Assembly (NCBI GenBank): GCA_963823565.1
Contig: CAWGLR010000001.1
Span: forward strand, 1-64,000
Direction: 5' to 3'
DNA from: RHKX01 sp963823565
GTDB lineage: Bacteria > Actinomycetota > Thermoleophilia > Solirubrobacterales > 70-9
Length of the DNA stretch: 64,000 nt
Part shown: one piece after another, positions 22,359-29,748 of the stretch
Layout of the letters: each line of letters opens with the position of its first letter
How positions within the stretch are numbered: position 1 is the first letter of the stretch
Made by a program: the position numbers and the translations under genes
Notes under the pieces: generated by a model
Seen by the model: the letters and a program-made list of their open reading frames with translations, nothing else
Databases searched by the model: none
Told to the model about the DNA's origin: nothing

Positions 22359-23708
22359 ATGACGGAGCAGGCAATCGCAGGCGGTCAATCGCCCGCCGAG
22401 GCGATCGCGGGCGGGTCGGGCGACTCGCTGTTCGGCGGCGCCACGCGAGTGCTGGACGAGGCCTTCGAGCACGCCGACGTCTCCGCCGACACGGTCGAGC
22501 GGCTGCGGCTGCCGAAGTCGTCGCTGAAGGTCTCGATCCCGGTCCGCATGGACGACGGCAGCCTTCGCAACTTCCCGGGCTACCGGGTCCGCTACGACGA
22601 CACCCGCGGCCCGACCAAGGGCGGCGTCCGCTTCTCGCCGCAGGTCAACGCCGACGAGGTGCAGTCGCTCGCGTTCTGGATGACCTTCAAGTGCGCCGCG
22701 CTCGGGCTCCCCTTCGGCGGCGCGAAGGGTGGCGTCACGGTGGACCCCAAGGAGCTGTCGCAGCTCGAGCTCGAGCGGCTCGCCCGCGGCTACGTCGACG
22801 CCGTCGCCGACCACATGGGCCCCGACCTCGACATCCCCGCCCCCGACGTCGCGACCAACGAGCTCGTGATGGGCTGGATGACGGACGAGTACTCGACCAT
22901 CACGCGCTCGATCTCCCCCGCCGCGATCACCGGCAAGCCGCTCTCGATGGGCGGCAGCGCGGGCCGCTCGACCGCAACCGGCGACGGCGCCGCCTTCGTC
23001 ATCGAGCGGCTGCTACCGAAGCTGCGCGAGTCGATCGACCTGCCGGGCGAGGACGGCGAGACGACGGTCGCGGTCCAGGGCTTCGGCAACGCCGGCACCG
23101 CGATCGCCGCCCGGATGGCCGAAGCGGGGCTGCGCGTGGTCGCCGTCTCCGACTCGACCGCGGCCGTCTACGACGAGGACGGAATCGACGTCGACGCCGC
23201 CAGGGAGCTGAAGCGCCGCGAGGGCAGCCTCGACGCGACCAGCCTCGACGCCGACGAGATCGGCGCCGACGAGCTCCTCGCGCTCGACGTCGACCTGCTC
23301 GTTCCCTCGGCGCTCGAGGGAGCCATCGACGAGGACAACGCCGGCGACGTCCGCGCCAAGGCGGTCTTCGAGGTGGCCAACGGCCCGGTCACTCCCGAGG
23401 CGGACCGCGCGCTCGCCGACGCCGGCGTCGTCGTCGCCCCCGACATCCTCGTCAACGCGGGCGGGGTCACCGTCTCCTACTACGAGTGGGTCCAGAACCG
23501 CTCCGGCCTCTACTGGGAGCCCGAGCAGGTCCGCGAGCGCCTCCAGGCGCGGATGGAGCGCGAGACCGACCGGATCTGGGAGCTCTCCGACGAGCTCGGC
23601 GTCACCCTCCGCGTCGGCGCCTACGTCCACGCCCTCCGCCGGCTCGGCGAGGCGGTCGACGACCGCGGCTCGGCCGAGCACTTCCAGCGGGATCTGAACG
23701 GCGAGTAG
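22359..23708 (+). CDS. gdhA: Glutamate dehydrogenase (Glu/Leu/Phe/Val family)
   Basis: 449 residues. Interconverts glutamate and 2-oxoglutarate plus ammonia with NAD(P). Substrate-site motifs are intact: RDDTRGPTKGGVRFSPQV-like KGGVRF, FKCAALGLPFGGAKGGV with the catalytic Lys, and NAGGVTVSYYEWVQN. The dinucleotide fold has GFGNAGTAIA. Start at ATG 22359 follows AGGGACGAGG; an in-frame ATG at 22335 is the alternative. It stands alone; a small GC hairpin at 23713-23729 may end the transcript. Confidence 0.93.
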   Translation: MTEQAIAGGQSPAEAIAGGSGDSLFGGATRVLDEAFEHADVSADTVERLRLPKSSLKVSIPVRMDDGSLRNFPGYRVRYDDTRGPTKGGVRFSPQVNADEVQSLAFWMTFKCAALGLPFGGAKGGVTVDPKELSQLELERLARGYVDAVADHMGPDLDIPAPDVATNELVMGWMTDEYSTITRSISPAAITGKPLSMGGSAGRSTATGDGAAFVIERLLPKLRESIDLPGEDGETTVAVQGFGNAGTAIAARMAEAGLRVVAVSDSTAAVYDEDGIDVDAARELKRREGSLDATSLDADEIGADELLALDVDLLVPSALEGAIDEDNAGDVRAKAVFEVANGPVTPEADRALADAGVVVAPDILVNAGGVTVSYYEWVQNRSGLYWEPEQVRERLQARMERETDRIWELSDELGVTLRVGAYVHALRRLGEAVDDRGSAEHFQRDLNGE

Positions 23709-23712
23709 GGGC

Positions 23713-23729
23713 CCGCCGCGTCCCGGCGG
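23713..23729 (+). terminator. Short GC hairpin after gdhA
   Basis: CCGCCG-CGTCC-CGGCGG, 6-bp stem, starting 5 bases after the gdhA stop. No T-run. Weak candidate. Confidence 0.3.
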
Positions 23730-23730
23730 A

Positions 23731-23780
23731 AGTGAACGGGATTTCAGTAGCGCATGGCGCAACGAATATCCCGTTCACCG
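23731..23780. repeat. 50-bp palindromic element, copy 1
   Basis: Outer arms GTGAACGGGAT (23732-23742) and ATCCCGTTCAC (23768-23778) are exact inverted repeats. The inner part GTAGCGCATGGCGCAAC is a weaker palindrome. The same-length, same-layout copy lies at 39731-39780. It sits between gdhA and znuA. Confidence 0.75.
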
Positions 23781-23849
23781 TTCGAGCTCCCGCCTGAGGC
23801 CTTACACCCCTCTTCTCCTCCCCCTCCCCCGCCTCTTTCGTCCCTTCGC

Positions 23850-23880
23850 TAGGCTTCTCGCCTAATGCGAACGATTCTCA
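23850..23880 (+). promoter_or_regulatory. znuA -10-like box and Zur/Fur-type operator over the start codon
   Basis: TAGGCT (23850-23855) lies 9 bases before ATG 23865. TGCGAACGATTCTCA (23866-23880), whose reverse is TGAGAATCGTTCGCA, matches 11 of 15 positions of the site at 25273-25287 before the fur-type gene. Both resemble the palindromic Fur/Zur box. An operator over the start codon would fit a leaderless transcript. Confidence 0.5.
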
Positions 23881-24794
23881 GTTTTATCGCCGCCGGAGCA
23901 GCGGCCGCCCTCCTGCTCGCCGGCTGCGGCGAGGACGCCGGCTCCTCCGATGCCGAGGTCGCCGTCGTCGCCACCACCCCGCAGGCGGCCGAGTTCGCAC
24001 GCGAGGTCGGCGGCGACCGCGTCGACGTGACCCAGATCCTCGCCCCGAACGCCGACCCGCACGAGTACGAGCCGCAGCCGAGCGACGCCGAGGCCCTCGC
24101 CGAGGCCGACCTGGTGGTCCGCTCCGGCGGCGACCTCGACGACTGGCTCGACCAGCTCGTCGAGAGCTCCGGGACCGAGGCGCCGGTGCTGACGCTGATC
24201 GACTCGGTGCCGACCCGCACCGGCGAGGACGGCGAGGAGGACCCGCACTGGTGGCAGAACCCGCGCAACGCGATCCTCGCGGTCGGCGCGATCTTCAACG
24301 AGCTCGGTGAGATCGATCCGTCCGGCGAATCGGCCTATCGACGCAACACGGAGCGGTACGTGACTGACCTGTCGCGCCTCGACCACCAGATCGCCCGCTG
24401 CATCAGCTCCGTCCCGGCCGCCGAGCGGAAGCTGGTGACGAGCCACGACTCCCTCGGCTACTACGCCGACCGCTACGGGATCGAGGTGATCGGCGCGACG
24501 ATCCCGTCGCTTTCGACGCAGGCTCAGCCCTCCGCCGGGGAGACCGCCGAGCTGATCGACCTGATCCGGCGGACCGGCGTGACGACGATCTTCCCCGAGG
24601 CCGGGGTCAGCGAGGAGCTCGAGCAGTCGATCGCCGACGGCGCTAGCGCCGAGGTGGGCGGCGAGCTCTGGGCCGACACGCTCGGCCCCGAGGGAAGCGA
24701 GGCGGCGACCTACGTCGGCGCGCAGGAGAGCAACACGAGCGCCCTCGTCGCCGGCTTCACCGGCGACGCGGAGGGCTGCTTGTGGCTCGGCTAG
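23865..24794 (+). CDS. znuA: Zinc/manganese-type ABC transporter substrate-binding lipoprotein
   Basis: 309 residues of the cluster A-1 (ZnuA/TroA) family. Lipobox LAGC (Cys about 21). Metal ligands in the expected places: His in NADPHEYEP (about 66), His in EDPHWWQNP (about 127), His in LVTSHDSLGYYADRYG (about 192) and the C-terminal acidic ligand region TIFPEAG. It lacks the His-rich loop common in ZnuA, so zinc versus manganese is not settled; the neighbouring Fur-type gene and boxes favour zinc. It is convergent with the regulator gene (4-base overlap of ends) and separate from the permease and ATPase genes that follow. Confidence 0.88.
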   Translation: MRTILSFIAAGAAAALLLAGCGEDAGSSDAEVAVVATTPQAAEFAREVGGDRVDVTQILAPNADPHEYEPQPSDAEALAEADLVVRSGGDLDDWLDQLVESSGTEAPVLTLIDSVPTRTGEDGEEDPHWWQNPRNAILAVGAIFNELGEIDPSGESAYRRNTERYVTDLSRLDHQIARCISSVPAAERKLVTSHDSLGYYADRYGIEVIGATIPSLSTQAQPSAGETAELIDLIRRTGVTTIFPEAGVSEELEQSIADGASAEVGGELWADTLGPEGSEAATYVGAQESNTSALVAGFTGDAEGCLWLG

Positions 24795-25264
24795 GCGGCC
24801 GCGCAGTCGGGGCAGTCGCCGCGGAGCACGACGTCGTGTCCCGCGACCGCGTAGTCGAGCCGGTCGCCGAGGTCGTCGATCGCGCGCTCGAGCTTCGGGT
24901 CCTCGAACGGCGTCACCTTGCCGCAGCGGTCGCAGACGAGGTGGTGATGGTGATGCTCGCCGCCCGGCAGCGCCGGCTCGAAGCGCGCCGAGCCGTCGCC
25001 GACGTCGAGCCGCTGGAGCAGGCGCATTCCTTCGAGCACCTCGAGCGTCCTGTACACCGTCGCAACGCCCACCTCGCGACCGCCGGCGCGGAGCTCGTCG
25101 GCGATCTCGCGCGCGCTGAGGACGCAATCCTGCCGCGCGATCGCCTCGAGGACGGCGGCCCGCGGCGCGCTGGCGCGATGGCCGGCGCCGCGCAGGCCCC
25201 TCTCCGCCGCCTCGACCCACGCCTCCGCGTCGGGACTAGGCGCCTTCGGCTTCGTCGCGTTCAC
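24791..25264 (-). CDS. zur: Fur-family metal regulator, probably Zur
   Basis: 157 residues from GTG 25264. The winged helix (AAERGLRGAGHRASAPRAAVLEAI, then VATVYRTLEVLEGM) and the metal-binding C-terminus are typical: His run plus LVCDRCGKVTPF with the first C-x-x-C, and DCPDCAAA with the second, forming the structural zinc site. The location within a ZnuABC-like cluster supports zinc sensing; Fur cannot be excluded by sequence alone. An upstream ATG at 25291 would put the operator inside the coding region, as for znuA, so the start is uncertain. Confidence 0.82.
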   Translation of the reverse strand: MNATKPKAPSPDAEAWVEAAERGLRGAGHRASAPRAAVLEAIARQDCVLSAREIADELRAGGREVGVATVYRTLEVLEGMRLLQRLDVGDGSARFEPALPGGEHHHHHLVCDRCGKVTPFEDPKLERAIDDLGDRLDYAVAGHDVVLRGDCPDCAAA

Positions 25265-25272
25265 CCCCTCAA

Positions 25273-25287
25273 CGATAACGGTTCTCA
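25273..25287. promoter_or_regulatory. Zur/Fur-type operator between divergent zur and permease genes
   Basis: On the minus strand TGAGAACCGTTATCG, sharing 11 of 15 positions with the site at 23866-23880. It lies 9 bases before GTG 25264 of the regulator and about 43 bases before ATG 25330 of the permease, so one site could control both. Confidence 0.5.
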
Positions 25288-25329
25288 ACATGTGGCAGAA
25301 TCGAGACTCAGTATCAACTTCGGAATCCG

Positions 25330-26160
25330 ATGCTCGATCCCTTCCAGCTCCCATTCATGCAGCGCGCCGCGGCCGAGATCGCGCTGCTCGCCCCGATCGC
25401 CGGCCTGCTCGGAGCCCAGATCGTGCTGCGCCGGCTCGCCTTCTTCACCCACTCCGTCGGCGCCGCCACCTTCCCGGGACTGGTCGTGGCCGGGCCCGCC
25501 GGCATCCCCCCCGCCCTCGCCGCTCTCGGCGCCGGCGGCGCCTTCGCCGGCATGCTCGCCTGGAGCGAGCATCGCGCCCGGCTGGCCGCGGACGCGGCGA
25601 CGGCGCTCCTCCTCGTCGCCGCGCTGGCGATCGGGGTGATCCTCGCGAGCGACGTCTTCGAGTCGGGCGCCGGCGTCGACCGCCTGCTGTTCGGCTCCCT
25701 GCTGGCGATCGGCGACGGCGAGCTCGCGCTGACGGCGGCCGCGCTCGCCGTCACGGTGCTGGCGACGGTCGTGTTCCGCCGGACCTGGGTGGCGACGGGA
25801 TTCGAGCCGGGGTTGGCGACGTCGCAGGGCCTGCGCGCGGGCTGGGGCGAGCTGGCGCTCACAGTCGCGATCGCCTGCGCGGTGATCGCTTCGCTCGACG
25901 CGGTCGGATCGCTCCTGGTCAGCGCGATCCTCGTCCTCCCCGCCGCGAGCGTCCGCGTCATCGCGCCGAGCGTCCGCTCGCTCGAGGCGGGGGCCGCTGC
26001 CCTCGCCCTCGCCGAGGGACTGGCCGGCCTCCTGCTCGCCTACGAGCTCGACGCCCCGCCCGGCGCGACGATCGCAGTGGTCGGCGGGGTCGTCTTCGCG
26101 CTCTGTGTCGCCGGCGCGACGATCGCCCGCGGCCAGGCGCCCGCGGAGGCCGCCGCGTGA
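25330..26160 (+). CDS. znuB: ABC-3 family metal transporter permease (first)
   Basis: 276 residues with about eight hydrophobic helices. The family signatures are IVLRRLAFFTHSVGAATFPGL near the N-terminus and DAVGSLLVSAILVLPAASVRVIA near residue 195, where helix breaks line the metal path in ZnuB-type permeases. It is the first gene of a three-gene unit with the ATPase and a second permease, each joined by 4-base overlaps. Divergent from zur with a shared operator. Confidence 0.88.
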   Translation: MLDPFQLPFMQRAAAEIALLAPIAGLLGAQIVLRRLAFFTHSVGAATFPGLVVAGPAGIPPALAALGAGGAFAGMLAWSEHRARLAADAATALLLVAALAIGVILASDVFESGAGVDRLLFGSLLAIGDGELALTAAALAVTVLATVVFRRTWVATGFEPGLATSQGLRAGWGELALTVAIACAVIASLDAVGSLLVSAILVLPAASVRVIAPSVRSLEAGAAALALAEGLAGLLLAYELDAPPGATIAVVGGVVFALCVAGATIARGQAPAEAAA

Positions 26161-26900
26161 GCGACGCGCTGATCGAGGTCCACGGCCTCTCCGGCGGCTA
26201 TGCCCCCGGCGCGACCGCGATCGAGGGAGTCGACTTCGCGCTCGACCGCGGGCAGACGCTCGCCGTCCTCGGGCCGAACGGGGGCGGCAAGACGACCCTG
26301 TTCCGGGCGCTGCTCGGCGACCTTCCGTTCCGGACCGGCCGGGTGCGGACGCCGGGGATCGCCTACGTTCCCCAGACCGAGCGCTCCCGGCTCGACTTCC
26401 CCGTCAGCGCGCTCGACGTCGCGCTCATGGGGACCTACGGCAGCGTGCCCTGGTACCGGCGGCTCGGCCACCCGCAGCGGAAGGCGGCGCTTGCCGCGCT
26501 GGAGCGCGTCGGGCTCGCGGACCGCGCCGGGTCCCGGTTCGGCGAGCTCTCCGGCGGCCAGCGCCAGCGCGTGCTGATCGCGCGGGCGCTCGCGCAGGGC
26601 GCGGAGGCGCTCCTGCTCGACGAGCCGCTGAGCGGCGTCGACCGCCCCTCCGCCGAGCGGATCCTCGCGATCCTCGCCGGGCTCCGCGCCGAGGGCCGCG
26701 GCATCGTCCTCTCCACCCACGACATCGAGCAGGCGCGGAGCTTCGACCGCGTCCTCTGCCTGAACCGCGGCCAGATCGCCTTCGGTCCACCGGCGGAGCT
26801 GACGCCGGAGGTCCTCGCCCGCACCTACGGCAGCGAGCTGATCGTCCTCGACACCGGTGAGCGCGCCGTCGTCGTCCAGCACCACGACCACGCGCATTGA
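26157..26900 (+). CDS. znuC: Metal ABC transporter ATPase
   Basis: 247 residues. Walker A GPNGGGKTT (about 37-45), Q-loop VPQTER, signature LSGGQRQRV, Walker B LLLDEPLSGVD, H-loop STHDIEQA. ATPases of ZnuC type typically show the NGGGKST and PQ motifs seen here. GTG 26157 overlaps the first permease stop and its own stop overlaps the TTG of the second permease. A His-rich C-terminus (QHHDHAH) is the kind of tail that may bind zinc. Confidence 0.9.
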   Translation: MSDALIEVHGLSGGYAPGATAIEGVDFALDRGQTLAVLGPNGGGKTTLFRALLGDLPFRTGRVRTPGIAYVPQTERSRLDFPVSALDVALMGTYGSVPWYRRLGHPQRKAALAALERVGLADRAGSRFGELSGGQRQRVLIARALAQGAEALLLDEPLSGVDRPSAERILAILAGLRAEGRGIVLSTHDIEQARSFDRVLCLNRGQIAFGPPAELTPEVLARTYGSELIVLDTGERAVVVQHHDHAH

Positions 26901-27757
26901 GCGCCCCGGCGACACTCGCTTCCGTGCTGGAGCCGCTGAGCGAGGAGATCACCCGCCGCGCTCTGGCCGAGCTGCTGGTGCTCGGGCTCGCCTGCGGGCC
27001 GCTCGGGATCTGGATCGTCCTCTACCGCCAGAGCTTCGCCGCCGAGTCGCTGGCGCACTCGATGCTGCCGGGAATCGTCGCCGCCGCGCTGATCGGCGCC
27101 CCGCTCGGCCTCGGCGCCGCGGCCGGGCTGGCGGCCGGCGCCGCGCTGATCGCGCTCGCCACCCGCCAGGCCGCGGTCGGTCCCGACGTCGCCGTCGCGG
27201 TCACCGTCACCGCGCTCTTCGGGCTCGGCAGCCTGCTCGCCCTGTCCCCCGACGTCCCCCTGCGCATCGGCGACATCCTCTTCGGGGACCCGCTCGGCGC
27301 CGACGACGGGGACCTGATCGCCGCCGCCGCCCTCGCCGCCGCCGCCCTCGCCGCCCTCGCTGTCGGCGGCCGCTCCCTGACCCTCTCCGGCTTCGATCCG
27401 CCCGCCGCGCCGAGCCTCGGAGGCAGCCCCGCCCGCGCTGCCGCCCTCCTCCTCACACTGCTGGCGCTGACGACGCTGATCGCCGTCCAGGCGCTGGGCA
27501 ACCTGCTCGTGGTCGCGATCGTGATCGCCCCGGCGGCCGCCTCGCTCCGCCTCCAGCGGCGCCTCGGCCCGGCGCTGGTGACCGCAGCGGCGCTCGCGAT
27601 GCTCGCCGGCTTCGCCGGGCTCTACCTCAGCTACTTCGCCGAGCTGGCAACCGGCGCAAGCGTGGCCCTCTGCGCGATCGCCGAGTACGCGCTGGCCGTG
27701 GCGGCGTCGACGATGACTCGGCGGTTTCCTCACCCAGCGGTCGCACCGCCTCTCTAG
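26897..27757 (+). CDS. ABC-3 family metal transporter permease (second)
   Basis: 286 residues, same family as the first permease but clearly different in sequence. Signatures: IVLYRQSFAAESLAHSMLPGIVAA and ALGNLLVVAIVIAPAAASLRL. It starts at TTG 26897 (TTGA overlap). Two unlike permeases with one ATPase suggest a heterodimeric channel rather than the single-permease homodimer of E. coli ZnuABC. Ends 26 bases before the tRNA-Leu gene on the other strand. Confidence 0.87.
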   Translation: MSAPATLASVLEPLSEEITRRALAELLVLGLACGPLGIWIVLYRQSFAAESLAHSMLPGIVAAALIGAPLGLGAAAGLAAGAALIALATRQAAVGPDVAVAVTVTALFGLGSLLALSPDVPLRIGDILFGDPLGADDGDLIAAAALAAAALAALAVGGRSLTLSGFDPPAAPSLGGSPARAAALLLTLLALTTLIAVQALGNLLVVAIVIAPAAASLRLQRRLGPALVTAAALAMLAGFAGLYLSYFAELATGASVALCAIAEYALAVAASTMTRRFPHPAVAPPL

Positions 27758-27783
27758 CGAGCCGAGCCCGCCCACCGAGGCGA

Positions 27784-27867
<84 letters not shown>

Positions 27868-27955
27868 GGGGCAGGGAATCTACCGGCTCTCGCGCGGACA
27901 GCGGCCCCGCTGGAACGGCTGCGGCGCCCGACGGGAGTGCGATCATGTTCGGGCT

Positions 27956-29023
27956 ATGCGTGTTGGTCTCGTCCTCGGCGCCGGTGGCGTGCAGGGTGGC
28001 GCGTGGCTCACCGGGGGGCTCGCGGCGCTGGCCGAGGAGACGGGCTGGGACCCCGCGACGGCGGAGATCATCGTCGGCACCTCGGCCGGGTCGATGATCG
28101 GCTCCCTGCTCGCGGCGGGCCTGCCGCCGTGGTTCATGGTCGCCCACTCGCGGGGCGAGTCGTTCGAGGGGATGGTCGACGCGCAGGGCGAGAGGGTGGC
28201 CGACGCCGATCGCTCGGCGGGGGCGCAGTTCCGGCTCGACCCGACGGCGCTGCCGATCACCCCCGGGTCCCTGCCGCTGATCGTCCGCAGTCTGATGAAG
28301 CCGCACCGGCACACGCCGGCGGCGGTGCTCGCCGGCTGGCTCCCTCGCGGCGTGATCTCCAGCGAGCCGCTGCGGGAAATCATCCGCAGCTCGGTGCCTG
28401 GCGCGTGGACCGGCCACCCGAACCACTGGGTCGTCGCCTGCGACTACTCGACGGGCCGCCGGGTGGTCTTCGGCCGACGCGGGGCGCCGCGGGTCAAGCT
28501 CGAGGACGCCGTCGCGGCGTCGTGCGCCATCCCCGGGTTCTACAAGCCGGTCCGGGCCGGCGGCCGGCTCTACGTCGACGGCGGGATCTGGTCGACCTCG
28601 AACGTCGACGTCCTCCGCGGCCGCAAGCTCGACCTCGTGATCTGCCTCAACCCCACGTCCACGCTCCACCCGCTGCGCGGCGCCAACCCGGTCGACGCGT
28701 TCAGCCTCGTCTTCAACCGCGCGAGCGGGCGCCGGCTCGGCTCGGAGGCGAAGCGGCTGCGCGCCGAGGGCACCGAGGTCGTGCTCGTCCAGCCGACCCA
28801 CCGCGACCTCGAGGCGATGGGGGTCAACCTGATGAGCCGCCGCAACCGCAACCGCGTGATCGACGTCGCCCGCGAGACCGTGGCCGAGCAGCTCGCCGAT
28901 CCCGGCAACGCGATCCTCCTCGAGCGGCTGCCGCCCGGCGACCCCGACATGGTCCGCCGGCCCGAGCGGCCCTCCTGGGAGTGGCCCGGCATCGAGGAGC
29001 TTGCCGCGCGCGTCGCCGCCTGA
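27956..29023 (+). CDS. Patatin-like phospholipase/lipid acyl hydrolase
   Basis: 355 residues. Oxyanion loop GLVLGAGGVQGGAW at the N-terminus, nucleophile elbow VGTSAGSMIG (GxSxG Ser near residue 45) and catalytic Asp in VDGGIW (about 210) form the Ser-Asp dyad of bacterial patatins. The fold continues through AIPGFYKPV. No signal peptide or membrane segment. Such enzymes release fatty acids from lipids; the true substrate is unknown. It ends 3 bases before the amidotransferase-like gene, so the two are probably co-transcribed. Confidence 0.85.
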   Translation: MRVGLVLGAGGVQGGAWLTGGLAALAEETGWDPATAEIIVGTSAGSMIGSLLAAGLPPWFMVAHSRGESFEGMVDAQGERVADADRSAGAQFRLDPTALPITPGSLPLIVRSLMKPHRHTPAAVLAGWLPRGVISSEPLREIIRSSVPGAWTGHPNHWVVACDYSTGRRVVFGRRGAPRVKLEDAVAASCAIPGFYKPVRAGGRLYVDGGIWSTSNVDVLRGRKLDLVICLNPTSTLHPLRGANPVDAFSLVFNRASGRRLGSEAKRLRAEGTEVVLVQPTHRDLEAMGVNLMSRRNRNRVIDVARETVAEQLADPGNAILLERLPPGDPDMVRRPERPSWEWPGIEELAARVAA

Positions 29024-29026
29024 GCG

Positions 29027-29701
29027 ATGGCGGCCGGCGTCATCCTCCAGCACGAGCGCAGCGGCCCGCCGCTCCGTTTCGCCGACTGGCTCGAGTCCCG
29101 CCGGATCCCCTACGAGCTTCGCCTCGTCTCCGAGGAGGGCCACCCCGACGACCCGGCCGCGCACCCGTGGATCTGCTCCCTCGGTTCCGACGAGACGCCG
29201 GAGGTCCCGGGACCTGCATGGGTCGCCGCCGAGGTCGCCTTCCTGAGACGGGCGATCGACACGGGGACGCCGGTCCTCGGCCTCTGCTTCGGCGGCCAGG
29301 CGCTCGCCGCCGCCGCCGGCGCGCGCGTCGTCGCCGCCGACCCTCCCCAGGTCGACTGGATCGAGATCGACAGCGAGGACGAGGAGCGGATCCCGCCGGG
29401 GCCCTGGCTCCATTTCCACTACTTCCAGTTCCACCTGCCGCCCGGCGCCCGGCAGCTCGCGGCCTCGCCCGCCGGGCCCGCGGCCTTCGAGCTCGGCCCC
29501 CACCTCGGCCTCCAGTTCCACCCCGAGGCGACGCGCCAAGTCGCCGACCGCTGGGCGACCACCGAGGCGTCGACCCTGCTGCGCCTCGGCATCGAGCCGG
29601 CGGCCGTCGCCGAGGCGGGCCGGCGTGCCGAGGAGCGCGCCGCCGAGGCGGCCGAGCGGCTCTTCGACGCCTGGTGGCGGCAAATCGGCGCCCCTGGCTG
29701 A
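29027..29701 (+). CDS. Class I glutamine amidotransferase-like protein
   Basis: 224 residues, GATase-1 fold. The nucleophile elbow LGLCFGGQALAAA (Cys near residue 87) and the His/Glu pair in LQFHPEAT (His about 166) form a complete Cys-His-Glu triad. Single-domain proteins of this kind include the GuaA-like and gamma-glutamyl hydrolase-like groups; which one this is cannot be told. It sits directly behind the patatin gene. Confidence 0.82.
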   Translation: MAAGVILQHERSGPPLRFADWLESRRIPYELRLVSEEGHPDDPAAHPWICSLGSDETPEVPGPAWVAAEVAFLRRAIDTGTPVLGLCFGGQALAAAAGARVVAADPPQVDWIEIDSEDEERIPPGPWLHFHYFQFHLPPGARQLAASPAGPAAFELGPHLGLQFHPEATRQVADRWATTEASTLLRLGIEPAAVAEAGRRAEERAAEAAERLFDAWWRQIGAPG

Positions 29702-29748
29702 CCGGGAGAGCGCAACCGCCGCACCATCACGTGGTTATCTGAGGGGAC

